NCBI GenBank assembly: GCA_027459785.1
Contig: DAIDGU010000080.1
Location: 1 to 64,000, forward strand
From: Ktedonobacteria bacterium
GTDB taxonomy: Bacteria; Chloroflexota; Ktedonobacteria; Ktedonobacterales; JACDGC01
Direction: 5' to 3'
DNA: 64,000 nucleotides
In this document: piece after piece, positions 42,948-51,532 of the stretch
Numbering within the stretch: position 1 is the stretch's first letter
Layout: each line of letters begins with the position of its first letter
Program-made: the position numbers and the translations under genes
Notes under the pieces: generated by a model
Database searches by the model: none
What the model was told of the DNA's origin: nothing
What the model saw: the letters and a program-made list of their open reading frames with translations, nothing else

Positions 42948-44411
42948 TTATGCTTTGGGGGCGGTGCGGGCGGCCTGGAAGAGCGCGAGGGCGCGCTGCC
43001 GCTGGGTGGCGTGGTCCACGATGGGGGGCGGATAGTCGGGGCAGAGCGCACTGCGTTCGGCGTTGCCCAACTGCCAGGGCGCGTGGATCGCGCGGGCCGG
43101 CACGCGCGCCAGTTCCGGCACCCAGCGGCGCACATAGTCGCCCTGGGCATCGAATTTTTCGCCCTGTGAGGTGGGATTGAAGATACGGAAATAGGGCTGA
43201 GGATCGGTCCCCGTTGAAGCCGACCACTGCCAGCCGCCGTTATTGCTGGCGACATCGTGGTCGATCAGCCGTTGCGCGAAATAGGTCTCGCCCAGTTGCC
43301 AGTTCAGCAGCAGATCCTTCACCAGGAACGAGGCGACGATCATGCGGGCGCGATTGTGCATCCAACCGGTCGTGGAGATCTGACGCATGGCGGCATCGAC
43401 GATGGGATAGCCGGTGCGCCCCGCCGCCCAGGCGGCGAAGTGCGCTGCCTCGCCCTCCCAGGCCAGCGTGGCATACTGCGTTTGATAGGCGCTGCGCTCG
43501 GCATAGGGCGCGTGGTCGAGGATGTGGTGATAGAAGTCGCGCCAGGCCAGTTCCGTCACCCAGGCGCGGCAGCCGGCCCGCCCGTCGTCGTTGCAGCCGC
43601 GCGCCGCCCCCAGCGCCGCCAGATAGGCTGCTCGCGCGCTCAGCGTCCCCCAGGCCAGGTGCAGTGACAGGCGCGAGGTGCCATCCACCGCCGGCAGGTC
43701 GCGCTGCTGCTGGTAGCGCGCGATGGGTGCCTGGTTGGGATCGTCGCCCTGGCCGGTGAACGCTGCCAGCCGAGCCTGTGCCGCCTCCGTGCTGACGGCG
43801 AACGCTGGCAACCGCGCATCCGCCGCTTCGCCCGCCGCGCCGAACGCCGCTGCAACGGTGCTGGGCAGGTCGCGCAGGGCGGGAACCAGCCGGAGCCGCG
43901 CCAGCGGCACCAGCACTTCCCCCGGCTCTTGCGCCCGTAGGTAAGCCAGCCATTGCTTGGCGAACGGCGTGAAGACGGTGTACGGGCCGCCGGTTTTGGT
44001 GCGCAGCGCGTCCGCCGGCACGATGGTGTCGTCGTCCAGCAGGTGCCACTGCGCGCCCAGCGCGGCCAGCGCCGTCGCCACCTGGGCATCGCGTGCCGCG
44101 AAGTATGCGCCCTGCTTGCGCAGCGCGAAGACGGCCCCCGCCCCCGTCGCGCGCACCAGGTCGGGGATGATCCCTGCCGGATCACCGCGCCGGCAGATCA
44201 GGCGCGATCCCTGTGCCTGCAAGGCGGCATCCAGCGCGTGCAAGCCGCGCCACATGACGGTGCGCGTCGCCGGCACATCCCCGCCCGGATTCGCCGCCGG
44301 ATCGACGACGTAGACCGGCACTACCTGCGCGCCCGTCGCCAGCGCGGCGGCCAACCCAGCGTGATCCTCGATGCGCAGATCGCGCCGGAACCAATAGATG
44401 ACGGTCTGCAT
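42948..44411 (-). CDS. phrB: deoxyribodipyrimidine photolyase
   Basis: 487 residues. N-terminal antenna domain YWFRRDLRIEDHAGLAAAL; C-terminal FAD domain with ITELAWRDFYHH-like VTELAWRDFYHHIL, GYPIVDAAMRQISTTGWMHNRARMIVASFL and NGGWQWSASTGTDPQPYFRIF. All class I CPD photolyase/cryptochrome blocks are intact, so it should repair UV dimers with light. The start has GGGAGGG upstream. An imperfect inverted repeat (ACACCATAGC / GCTGTGGTGT) lies 45-90 bp before it and could bind a regulator. Confidence 0.95.
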   Translation of the reverse strand: MQTVIYWFRRDLRIEDHAGLAAALATGAQVVPVYVVDPAANPGGDVPATRTVMWRGLHALDAALQAQGSRLICRRGDPAGIIPDLVRATGAGAVFALRKQGAYFAARDAQVATALAALGAQWHLLDDDTIVPADALRTKTGGPYTVFTPFAKQWLAYLRAQEPGEVLVPLARLRLVPALRDLPSTVAAAFGAAGEAADARLPAFAVSTEAAQARLAAFTGQGDDPNQAPIARYQQQRDLPAVDGTSRLSLHLAWGTLSARAAYLAALGAARGCNDDGRAGCRAWVTELAWRDFYHHILDHAPYAERSAYQTQYATLAWEGEAAHFAAWAAGRTGYPIVDAAMRQISTTGWMHNRARMIVASFLVKDLLLNWQLGETYFAQRLIDHDVASNNGGWQWSASTGTDPQPYFRIFNPTSQGEKFDAQGDYVRRWVPELARVPARAIHAPWQLGNAERSALCPDYPPPIVDHATQRQRALALFQAARTAPKA

Positions 44412-44549
44412 CGCCGCTCGCCCTCCCGCGACATCCGCTTTCAGGAACCATGTGCTACACCACAGCCGGTAAACAGTATTATTAGCCCGCTATGGTGTGC
44501 AAGAGTGAGACGCCTGGCGCAGGGGGGATGGGTCATTGGCGTGCGGTGC

Positions 44550-45995
44550 TTAGGGCAGCGTCGCGGTGTTGAAGACCGTCACCGTCTCTGCCGTCTGGTC
44601 GATCACCGCCAGGAATGTGCCATTCATTACGGTTGTGGTTTGCGGCGCAGTGGCTAGCTGCTCCAACTGGTGTTTCAGCAGATCGTAGGCCAGGCTGTAA
44701 TGGCAGGGATTGCCACTGCCGCCCGCCGTGGGACACGCGAAATCGGTGATGCTCAACACGACGAGGCGGTCATTGGCCGCTTTGATATCACCCTCGCCGG
44801 GAATGCTGGTCAGCGGCGACGGCACGTTCGTCGGCGTCATCACGTGCGGTATTTCCAGCAAACTACTCGTGTTATTGTTGCCGCCGGTGCCGAGCAACGT
44901 GTACAATGTGTCGCCGCTCAGCAAGCCACCGAAGGTCGTGTTGGTGTTGCCTAACGGAGTTTCCGTCGCGTCGGTGTTGTTCTGAATGTCGTGGACGTGG
45001 TAAACCTGGTTGCTGTCGGTATACAGCAGGTATGGCCAACTGAAGGAGTAGAAATTGAAGGCTCCGCTGGTGCCGGGGACGGCGGTTTCCGTTCCTGTCG
45101 CCAGGTTAACGGCGAATAAACGGGTATCGGCGCTCAACGATTTTCGCGCGTAGACCACACCGTCGTGGATGCCATAGCTGAAAAAGGTCAGCGATGGATC
45201 GGTGACGAGGTGCAGCTTGCCGGTTTGTGTGTCGTAATAGAAGGGCGCGGTGCCGCTTGCACCTTCGGTGATGCCGTTGCTGCCGACGTAATAGCGTCCG
45301 TCGGTGAGGCAACAGGCCGGCGGCGTATTCCCTTTGTAGGTGCCGTTGACGGGCGATTCATCGAAGGCGGTGAAGGCGTGAGTGGTCACATCCAGCCAGC
45401 CAACATCGTAGTTCTGCTTGTCGGACGAAAGGCGATAGCCCAGCAGGCGTTGCCCATCCGGCGTGATGCCGCCAACCTGGAAGGTGCCGAGGTTGAACGC
45501 GGCGACGGCGGCGCTGGCGGGGATGACGGGCAGGCCGTTGAAGGTGACGGGCGTACTGGTGGCGGGCGGCGAGGGCTTGGGGTGCGGCGTGAAGGCCGAG
45601 GTCGTCGCTGTCGGGCCGGCGGTGCCAGGCGTCGGGGTGGTCGGGCCGTGGTTGCGCAGCAGCGCGGCGAAAAGCACGACGAGGATGAGGACGCTGAGCG
45701 CGGCGAGGGTGCCGCCGATGATGTTGCGACGCGCAGTGGGCATGGGGATGCGTTCCTTTCGCAGCACCAGGGGCTGGATCGCGGGCCAGACGCTCCCTGG
45801 TTCCAGATCGCGCTGGCGGCGCAGCGCGAGGCCGACACGATTGAAAGCGTCAATGTGCGCCTGGCAGGCGGCGCAGGTGGGGATGTGGGCGCGGAGGTGT
45901 TGCGTTGCGGCGGGCGACAGGGCTTCATCGCGTAGCGCGGCCAGCGTGGCGGGCGTGATGCCCAGCGTGCAGGTGGTGTCAGTGGGATCGGTCAT
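44550..45995 (-). CDS. zinc-binding anti-sigma factor fused to a periplasmic beta-propeller
   Basis: 481 residues. N-terminal anti-sigma zinc finger HIPTCAACQAHI gives His37-x3-Cys41-x2-Cys44. One membrane helix follows (NIIGGTLAALSVLILVVLFAALL, about 91-113), a Pro/Thr linker, and a ~340-residue extracytoplasmic domain of beta-propeller type (GITPDGQRLLGYRL, YDTQTGKLHLVTD, AVNLATGTETAVPG). The start overlaps the sigma-factor stop (ATGA). The propeller would sense an outside signal and release the sigma factor. Confidence 0.88.
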   Translation of the reverse strand: MTDPTDTTCTLGITPATLAALRDEALSPAATQHLRAHIPTCAACQAHIDAFNRVGLALRRQRDLEPGSVWPAIQPLVLRKERIPMPTARRNIIGGTLAALSVLILVVLFAALLRNHGPTTPTPGTAGPTATTSAFTPHPKPSPPATSTPVTFNGLPVIPASAAVAAFNLGTFQVGGITPDGQRLLGYRLSSDKQNYDVGWLDVTTHAFTAFDESPVNGTYKGNTPPACCLTDGRYYVGSNGITEGASGTAPFYYDTQTGKLHLVTDPSLTFFSYGIHDGVVYARKSLSADTRLFAVNLATGTETAVPGTSGAFNFYSFSWPYLLYTDSNQVYHVHDIQNNTDATETPLGNTNTTFGGLLSGDTLYTLLGTGGNNNTSSLLEIPHVMTPTNVPSPLTSIPGEGDIKAANDRLVVLSITDFACPTAGGSGNPCHYSLAYDLLKHQLEQLATAPQTTTVMNGTFLAVIDQTAETVTVFNTATLP

Positions 45996-46621
45996 GGCTG
46001 GCCCTCCTCGCGCTCATAGATGGCGCGGAATTGCTCGCGGGCGCGGTAGAGGGCTGTTTTCACGGCGTCGCGCGACATGCCCATGATGCCGGCGATGTCG
46101 TCAATGCCCAGGCCGTAGAGTTCGCGCAAAACGAGCATGGCGCGGGCGCGCGGGGGCAGCGCTTGCAGCGTCAGGCGCACCATCTCGCTTTCCACCACGC
46201 GGCGCGCGGGATCGCTCGCCAGCGGCGCGTTCGCCTCGTCCAGCGGGATCGCCGCGCCGACGGGAGCCTGGCGGCGGGTGCGCAACGTCAGCGCCAGGTT
46301 CGTCGCCACGCGCAAAAGCCATGCGCGCGGATTCTCATAGTCGCGGATCTTGGCGAAGTGTTCCCAGGCGCGCAAAAAGGTCTCCTGGCTCAGATCCCGC
46401 GCGGACTGCTCCTCGCCGGTCATGCGCCAGAGGTAATTGAGGATGAGGCGCTCGTATTGATGAACGAAGCCTTCGAAGGCGGCGACCTCGTCGCCAGGCT
46501 GGGCGCGCGGTTGCTCACGCCCTGCCGCCGCGCCAGCGCCGATCTCCGCCAGGATGAAGCGCCAGCGCCAACGACGCGGCCTATGGGGTAGCCTGCCCGC
46601 CATCCAGGGTGCGATTGCCAT
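45992..46621 (-). CDS. ECF-type sigma factor
   Basis: 209 residues. Region 2: FVHQYERLILNYLWRMTGEEQSARDLSQETFLRAW; region 4: LPPRARAMLVLRELYGLGIDDIAGIMGMSRDAVKTALYRARE. The order and the coupled anti-sigma gene make it an ECF sigma factor. The first ~40 residues are Arg-rich and unusual for the family. GAGGAGG lies nine bases before ATG 46621; another ATG seven bases upstream opens a different frame. Its regulon is not visible. Confidence 0.92.
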   Translation of the reverse strand: MAIAPWMAGRLPHRPRRWRWRFILAEIGAGAAAGREQPRAQPGDEVAAFEGFVHQYERLILNYLWRMTGEEQSARDLSQETFLRAWEHFAKIRDYENPRAWLLRVATNLALTLRTRRQAPVGAAIPLDEANAPLASDPARRVVESEMVRLTLQALPPRARAMLVLRELYGLGIDDIAGIMGMSRDAVKTALYRAREQFRAIYEREEGQP

Positions 46622-46698
46622 GCTGCCATACCTCCTCGCGGTCGGAGCCGCTCATGAGATAGACACTGGCGAAGTGGACAAAGGTAACGGTGGCCTTA

Positions 46699-46741
46699 CC
46701 CCCTCTCCATCAGCGATGGGGAGGGGGCCGGGGGTGGGGCC
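46699..46741. repeat. family-C repeat
   Basis: CCCCCTCTCCATCAGCGATG followed by the G-rich tail, between the sigma factor and the small gene at 46744. It ends at the latter's stop codon. Confidence 0.8.
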
Positions 46742-46743
46742 GT

Positions 46744-47019
46744 CTACCCAGCGTGTTCGCCGCGCAGGATCTCGCGCAGGGCGGCAGCGCGCCCGCGATA
46801 CCATTGCGGCGGATAGAGGGGGCGGTCCAGCAGGGGCAGCGTGTCGTTGCGCGGGGCGGCGGCGGAATGTTCCAGCCAGAAGATCTCGCGCACGATGCGC
46901 CGTTCCGGCACACGCCAGCCGCGCCGCTGCGCCTCCGCGTGCATGCGCAGCATATCAAAATAGCCGGCCTGGTAAGCCGGATCGTCGGCTTCGTCGGTAT
47001 GAATGGGGTCTTCGGTCAT
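46744..47019 (-). CDS. small acidic protein, unknown function
   Basis: 91 residues starting MTEDPIHTDEADDPAYQAGYF, with the middle LRMHAEAQRRGWRVPERRIVREIFW and the end YRGRAAALREILRGEHAG. GAGGC precedes ATG 47019; reading from 47106 would add repeat-derived residues. Its stop abuts a family-C repeat. No family recognised. It is upstream of the sigma gene on the same strand, but 122 bp apart. Confidence 0.5.
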   Translation of the reverse strand: MTEDPIHTDEADDPAYQAGYFDMLRMHAEAQRRGWRVPERRIVREIFWLEHSAAAPRNDTLPLLDRPLYPPQWYRGRAAALREILRGEHAG

Positions 47020-47097
47020 CGTCGTCGCCTCGTCGCATAGAGGATTGTCGTCATTCCATACGATACCAAAAAAACACTGGCCCATGCACGGCCCCGG

Positions 47098-47144
47098 CGG
47101 CCCCACCCCCCGGCCCCCTCCCCATCTCCGATGGAGAGGGGGTG
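47098..47144. repeat. family-C repeat
   Basis: GGCCCCACCCCCCGGCCCCC and CCGATGGAGAGGGGGTGATC halves. It is inverted relative to the copy at 47199-47243, so the two form a large inverted pair upstream of selD. Confidence 0.8.
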
Positions 47145-47198
47145 ATCAACCTTGCAGGCTGATCGGCAAGATTCGCGCGATCACGCTCCACTGTCTGA

Positions 47199-47243
47199 TC
47201 TCCCCTCTCCATCCGCCGATGGGGAGGGGCTGGGGGTGGGGCC
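47199..47243. repeat. family-C repeat
   Basis: TCTCCCCTCTCCATCCGCCG and the G-rich tail, 52 bp before the selD start. Counterpart of the inverted copy at 47098-47144. Confidence 0.8.
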
Positions 47244-47295
47244 ACCTGTGCTACAATACAGACACAACAGACACCGCCGGAAAGGAGGGGACGAG

Positions 47296-48378
47296 ATGAG
47301 CATTGGCCGGCAGATTCGCCTGACATCGCTGGCAAGCTGCGCCGGTTGAGCGGCCAAGATGGGTGCTGACACCCTGGCGCACGTGCTGCGTCCCCTCACC
47401 GCGACCTTCGGCGCACACGCCACGCCTGACCTGCTCGTCGGGCTGGGCGCGGCGGATGATGCCGCCGTCTATCGCCTCAACGCCGACCAGGCGCTCGTCG
47501 CCACGGTGGATTTCTTCCCGCCGGTGGTGGACGATCCGGCGACGTATGGCGCGATTGCCGTCACCAACGCCCTCAGCGACATCTACGCGATGGGCGGTCG
47601 CCCGCTGCTGGCCCTGAATATCGTCGCCTTCCCTGATGACCTGGACCCAGACATCCTGACGGCGATCCTGCGTGGCGGCGCGGAACAGGCGGCGCGGGCT
47701 GGCGTGGTCATTGCGGGCGGGCATACCGTCACCGATGACGAGCCAAAGTATGGGCTGGCCGCCATCGGCTTCGTCCATCCCGCGCAGATCATTACCAAGG
47801 GCGGCGCGCAGCCGGGCGACGCGATCATCCTGACCAAGCCCATCGGCACCGGCATCATCACCACCGCGCTCAAGCAGGATCGCATCGATGAAGCGAGCGC
47901 GGCCTACACCGCCGCTGTGACGAGTATGACCACCTTCAACGCCGGCGCATTAGAGACCGTGCGGGAGGTCGAGCTGGCAGGCGGTGCTGTGGCGATCCAT
48001 GCGGGGACGGACATCACCGGCTTTGGGCTGCTGGGGCATCTGTGGGAGATGCTCAGCGCCAGTGATCCGCCGCTGGGGGCGCGGCTGCGCCTGGCGGATG
48101 TGCCGCTGTTGCCGGGGGCGCGTGATCTCGCAGCGGCGGGCATTGCGCCGGGCGGCACGGCGCGCAACCTGGCGGCGGTCGCGCCGCACGTGGCCTGGGA
48201 CGCCGCGCTCACGGCGACCGACCGGGCGCTGCTGGCTGATCCGCAGACTGCTGGCGGGCTGGCGCTGGCCGTGCCGGGCGCGGCGGCGGCGCTTGTGGTG
48301 GCGGCGCTGGCACAGGCGGGCATCACGGCCTGGCATATCGCCGATATCACCGATTCCGGCATGATCGAGGTGGCATGA
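47296..48378 (+). CDS. selD: selenide, water dikinase SelD (Sec-containing, UGA read as selenocysteine)
   Basis: 360 residues if the UGA at 47347-47349 is read as Sec. ATG 47296 has AAAGGAGG five bases upstream. The N-terminus then reads LTSLASCAG-Sec-AAKMGAD, with Sec18 at the position of the catalytic Cys17 of E. coli SelD and Lys21 at the essential Lys20. Downstream blocks GLGAADDAAVYRL, TVDFFPPVVDDPATYGAIAVTNALSD, AGGHTVTDDEPKYGLA and FGLLGHLWEML are those of SelD. It makes selenophosphate from selenide and ATP. A hairpin begins 4 nt after the UGA. A conventional reading must start at ATG 47359 and would lose the catalytic site. RNase III follows after 3 bp. Confidence 0.93.
47347..47378 (+). 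promoter_or_regulatory. in-frame UGA and putative bacterial SECIS hairpin
   Basis: After the UGA (47347-47349), GCCA (47353-47356) pairs with TGGC (47375-47378) and GGGTG (47361-47365) with CACCC (47370-47374), with an AGAT bulge on the 5' side and a CTGA loop 17-20 nt from the UGA. Position and bulge agree with bacterial SECIS elements; the loop sequence is not diagnostic. Confidence 0.55.
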
Positions 48379-48381
48379 ACG

Positions 48382-49146
48382 ATGGCGCAGGAGCAAGATA
48401 CTACGGCCCTCGAAGCCGCCATCGGCCACACATTCGTTGACCGCACGCTGCTGCGGCTGGCGCTGACCCACCGTTCCACCGTGGCGGAGGCGCAGGGCCG
48501 GCGCGGCAAAGGACGCGTGGCTGGTGATACTACCCCGCCGGCCACCAACGAGCGGCTGGAATTCTTGGGCGACGCGATCCTGGCCTACGTGACGGCGGAC
48601 TACCTTTTTCGCACGTATCCGCACTTGCTGGAAGGCGAATTGACGGCGGCACGGGCCGCACTGGTGAAAGCGCCCACTTTGGCCGACTTCGCGCGGCGGC
48701 TGAACCTGGGGCCGCTGCTGATCATGGGCAAGGGCGAGGAGATGACCGGCGGGCGCGACCGCGCACCGCTGCTGGCAGCGGCTTTCGAGGCGGTGCTAGG
48801 CGCGCTGGCGCTGGATGGCGGCTTCGCGGTGGCGGCGCAGTTCGTGCTGGGCTTGATCATCCCCGAAGCGACGGCGGTGGTGTCGCAACGCCGCTTCAAA
48901 GATGCCAAAACGATCTTCCAGGAACTGGTGCAGGGACGGTTGGCGCAGACACCGACCTACCATCTGGTCAATACCGAGGGGCCGGCGCACCAGCGCACCT
49001 TCACCGTCGAGGTGCGCATCGGCGATGTGGTCGCGGGCCACGGCAGCGGCCCCAGCAAGCAGCGCGCCGAACTCGCCGCCGCCCACGATGCGCTCAGCCA
49101 GGAAGGCTGGCAGGTGGACGAGGCGACAGCAGAAGAGGATGCATAA
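48382..49146 (+). CDS. rnc: ribonuclease III with an Ala at a metal-ligand position
   Basis: 254 residues. Endonuclease domain signature NERLEFLGDAIL holds the equivalents of E. coli Glu38 (Glu57), Glu41 and Asp45 (Asp64); the dsRNA-binding domain is at about 185-245 (FQELVQGRLAQTPTYHLV, GSGPSKQRAELAAAHDAL). The block that is usually LADxFEAlxGA reads LAAAFEAVLGA, so the Asp114 equivalent is Ala133, while Glu117 is Glu136. There is a basic insertion of about 15 residues (GRRGKGRVAGDTTPPA) before the signature. It starts 3 bp after selD. Processes rRNA and dsRNA. Confidence 0.88.
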   Translation: MAQEQDTTALEAAIGHTFVDRTLLRLALTHRSTVAEAQGRRGKGRVAGDTTPPATNERLEFLGDAILAYVTADYLFRTYPHLLEGELTAARAALVKAPTLADFARRLNLGPLLIMGKGEEMTGGRDRAPLLAAAFEAVLGALALDGGFAVAAQFVLGLIIPEATAVVSQRRFKDAKTIFQELVQGRLAQTPTYHLVNTEGPAHQRTFTVEVRIGDVVAGHGSGPSKQRAELAAAHDALSQEGWQVDEATAEEDA

Positions 49147-49256
49147 CCGCATTATCCATGGCCTAGCACGATCTCCTGTCTTCGGCTGGCCCCCGCCCCG
49201 CGATCACGTTCACTTTTGGCTGACCATTCTGCCGGCTGTTGCGCCAAGCGACCACA

Positions 49257-50531
49257 CTACACCCCTTGGCCGCCGATGTCCGTGCGGTAGCGCGTGCCGG
49301 CAGCGTGGAGGCGCGCGATGTTGGTATAGGCGCGCTCCCGCGCGGTGGCACGGTCGGGGCCGAGGCCGACGACGGTGAGGATGCGCCCGCCATTCGTCAC
49401 CAGCTGCTCGCCGTGCTGCCGCGTGCCGCCCTGGAAGACCAGCACGTCAGCAGCGATATCCGCGAAGCCGGTGATGGGGACATCCTTTGAGCCGGCGGCG
49501 GGGTAGGTTGCCGCCGCCAGGACGACGCCACAGGCCGCGCCCGCGCGCCACCGCACGGGCGGCTGCGCCGCCAGCCGGCCTTCGGTTGCCGCCAGGCAGA
49601 GATCCAGGAAAGACGAGTCCAGCAGGGGCAAGATGACCTGCGCTTCGGGATCGCCGAAACGGGCGTTGAATTCGATGACGCGTGGCCCAGCGGGCGTGAT
49701 CATCAGGCCAGCATAGAGGAAGCCGGTGAAGGGGACGCCCTCCGCCGCCATGCCCGCCACCGTGGGCGCGATGATCGTTTGTTCGATCTCTCCCAGCGTC
49801 GCCGCCGGCAGCCAGTCCGCTGGCGCGTAGGCACCCATGCCGCCGGTGTTCGGCCCCTGGTCGCCGTCCAGGGCGCGCTTGTGATCGCAGGCCGTCCCCA
49901 GCAGGCGATAGCTGGTGCCGTCGCACAGCGCGAAAACGGAGACCTCGCGCCCTGTCATGAAGCCTTCCACCAGCACGCGCGCGCCCGCCGCGCCGAAACG
50001 GCCATCGGCGATCATCTCGCGCAACGTTGTCGCTGCCGTGGCCGCGTCTGGTGCGATGACCACGCCTTTGCCCGCCGCCAGCCCGTCGGCCTTCACCGCG
50101 ACGGGATAGGTCGCCGTTGGCGCGTGCAGGTCGCGCAGCGCCACATCCAAGGTCGCGGCGGTGACGACGCGGGCGGGGGCGGTGGGGATGCCGTGGCGCA
50201 GCATGAACTCTTTCGCCCACACCTTGCTGCTTTCGATGCGCGCCGCCGCCGCCGTCGGCCCCAGGCAACGCAAACCGCGCGCCTGGAAGGCATCCACGAT
50301 GCCGCCGCCCAGCGGATCGTCCGGCCCGACTACGGTGAGATCGATGGCGTTGGCAGCGGCCCATGCCGCGCAGCCAGCATAATCCAGCGGATCGCCGGCG
50401 ATATGCGCCGCGATGTCTGTCGTGCCGCCGTTACCGGGCAGGCAAGCGAGATAGGTGACGGCGGGAGATTGGCGGAGCGCCCAGCACAGGGCGTGTTCCC
50501 GCGCGCCGGAGCCGATAACGAGCACGCGCAT
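49257..50531 (-). CDS. purD: phosphoribosylamine-glycine ligase PurD
   Basis: 424 residues. VIGSGAREHALCWAL at the N-terminus, an ATP-grasp core (YPVAVKADGLAAGKGVVIAP, GPNTGGMGAYAPADW, PFTGFLYAGLMIT) and FNARFGDPEAQVILPLL are the GARS signatures. It joins glycine to phosphoribosylamine in purine synthesis. AAAGGA lies before the ATG. Convergent with rnc, not with other pur genes. Confidence 0.97.
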   Translation of the reverse strand: MRVLVIGSGAREHALCWALRQSPAVTYLACLPGNGGTTDIAAHIAGDPLDYAGCAAWAAANAIDLTVVGPDDPLGGGIVDAFQARGLRCLGPTAAAARIESSKVWAKEFMLRHGIPTAPARVVTAATLDVALRDLHAPTATYPVAVKADGLAAGKGVVIAPDAATAATTLREMIADGRFGAAGARVLVEGFMTGREVSVFALCDGTSYRLLGTACDHKRALDGDQGPNTGGMGAYAPADWLPAATLGEIEQTIIAPTVAGMAAEGVPFTGFLYAGLMITPAGPRVIEFNARFGDPEAQVILPLLDSSFLDLCLAATEGRLAAQPPVRWRAGAACGVVLAAATYPAAGSKDVPITGFADIAADVLVFQGGTRQHGEQLVTNGGRILTVVGLGPDRATARERAYTNIARLHAAGTRYRTDIGGQGV

Positions 50532-50551
50532 AGCGTAAAGTCCTTTGTTTC

Positions 50552-50580
50552 TTGCGTGATGATGACAGATACGTTATACT
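50552..50580 (+). promoter_or_regulatory. sigma70-type promoter
   Basis: TTGCGT (50552-50557), 17-bp spacer, TATACT (50575-50580), 56 bp before the start at 50636. Same -35/-10 type as the rho promoter. Confidence 0.6.
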
Positions 50581-50635
50581 GCCTATAAAGCATATCCCAT
50601 GACGGCATCTTTATGTGCAGGAGAACTTCATCATT

Positions 50636-51064
50636 ATGGCTAAAGCAACGAAAAAGACGGCCAACCGCCCTGCGCGCACGGCGGCCAGCGTGCCGGCGGC
50701 GCGCTATCCACGGTCCACGATGACCCGCGCCGTGCCGGTGGCCGAAGCGCAGGATGACGCGCCGGCAGCGGAGAGCGCGCCGGTCGTCGCCATCCCCAGC
50801 ATGCCCAAGCGTGTCGCGCCGGAAGTGACGCTGCCCAAGAACGCCCCCAAGGCGAACGCCGCTGTCGCCGCCACGCGCGCCGCGCAGGCCGTCAAGGAGG
50901 GCCGCCGAGCGGCGCGCGCCGCGGCCCAGCCGATGGTCGCGCGTCGATCGGTGATCCGCGCCGAAAACTTCGGCTACGTACTCAAGGATCTGCGCATCAT
51001 CGCCGCGATCGCGGTGGTTATGGCGGCGATCATGATCGTCTTGCGCTTCGTGCTCAAGGGCTAG
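50636..51064 (+). CDS. basic tail-anchored protein, unknown function
   Basis: 142 residues. A Lys/Arg/Ala-rich N-terminus (AKATKKTANRPARTAA, AAVAATRAAQAVKEGRRAARAAAQP) precedes one C-terminal membrane helix (RIIAAIAVVMAAIMIVLRFVL). The layout of a long basic region followed by a tail anchor is clear. CAGGAG precedes ATG 50636. It is transcribed towards the atp operon, but the latter has its own promoter. No family recognised. Confidence 0.65.
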   Translation: MAKATKKTANRPARTAASVPAARYPRSTMTRAVPVAEAQDDAPAAESAPVVAIPSMPKRVAPEVTLPKNAPKANAAVAATRAAQAVKEGRRAARAAAQPMVARRSVIRAENFGYVLKDLRIIAAIAVVMAAIMIVLRFVLKG

Positions 51065-51117
51065 CCCGAATGGGGCATGGGAAAAGTCGTGGCTCTGCCT
51101 GGATAAGCCATTGATTG

Positions 51118-51147
51118 TTGCCGGAATCAGCAAAGATGTGCTATACT
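51118..51147 (+). promoter_or_regulatory. sigma70-type promoter of the atp operon
   Basis: TTGCCG (51118-51123), 18-bp spacer, TATACT (51142-51147), 33 bp before the first gene of the ATP synthase operon. Confidence 0.55.
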
Positions 51148-51179
51148 TGCAGGGGTTCGGGAAGTTTCGGTGAGGCGTT

Positions 51180-51416
51180 ATGAGCAACAATCCCAGTAAC
51201 GACAACGCCGGCTTTTACCGCGCCCTGGCGCTTGTAGGGCAGGTCGGTTTTTACATCGCCGTCCCGATGGTCCTGGGGGCATTCCTGGGGCGCTTCCTGG
51301 ACAACGCTCTTTTCCATGATACAGCGTCACTAGCGACAATTTTCGGGCTGCTGCTTGGCCTGGCCGCTGGCGTTGCTCTCGTGGTGCGCGCGATTATGCG
51401 TCTCCCCACCAGTTGA
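51180..51416 (+). CDS. atpZ: AtpZ/AtpI-like protein of the ATP synthase operon
   Basis: 78 residues, two membrane helices (LVGQVGFYIAVPMVLGAFLGRFLD, TIFGLLLGLAAGVALVVRAIMRL). The GQ-x-GF-x-x-x-x-P-x-x-x-G-x-x-x-G-x-x-LD pattern belongs to the F0F1-ATPase gene 1 (AtpZ) family, which precedes atp genes in many Gram-positive-like bacteria and Chloroflexota. It may help ring assembly or cation uptake. First gene of the operon. Confidence 0.85.
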   Translation: MSNNPSNDNAGFYRALALVGQVGFYIAVPMVLGAFLGRFLDNALFHDTASLATIFGLLLGLAAGVALVVRAIMRLPTS

Positions 51417-51532
51417 GCAACGATTCATCGCCGACGCGCTATAACGTTTTTTTATCACGTTATAAGTGACGGTGGTGATGCAACTATGCGCAGAACGCGG
51501 CAGTCATCACGACCCTGGGAGGGTGATGTCTC

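Noticed and set aside
47347-47349. UGA in selD taken as a nonsense mutation or frameshift
   Set aside because: The stop is at the precise Sec/Cys position, the frame continues without a shift, the upstream ribosome site is strong, and a hairpin follows.
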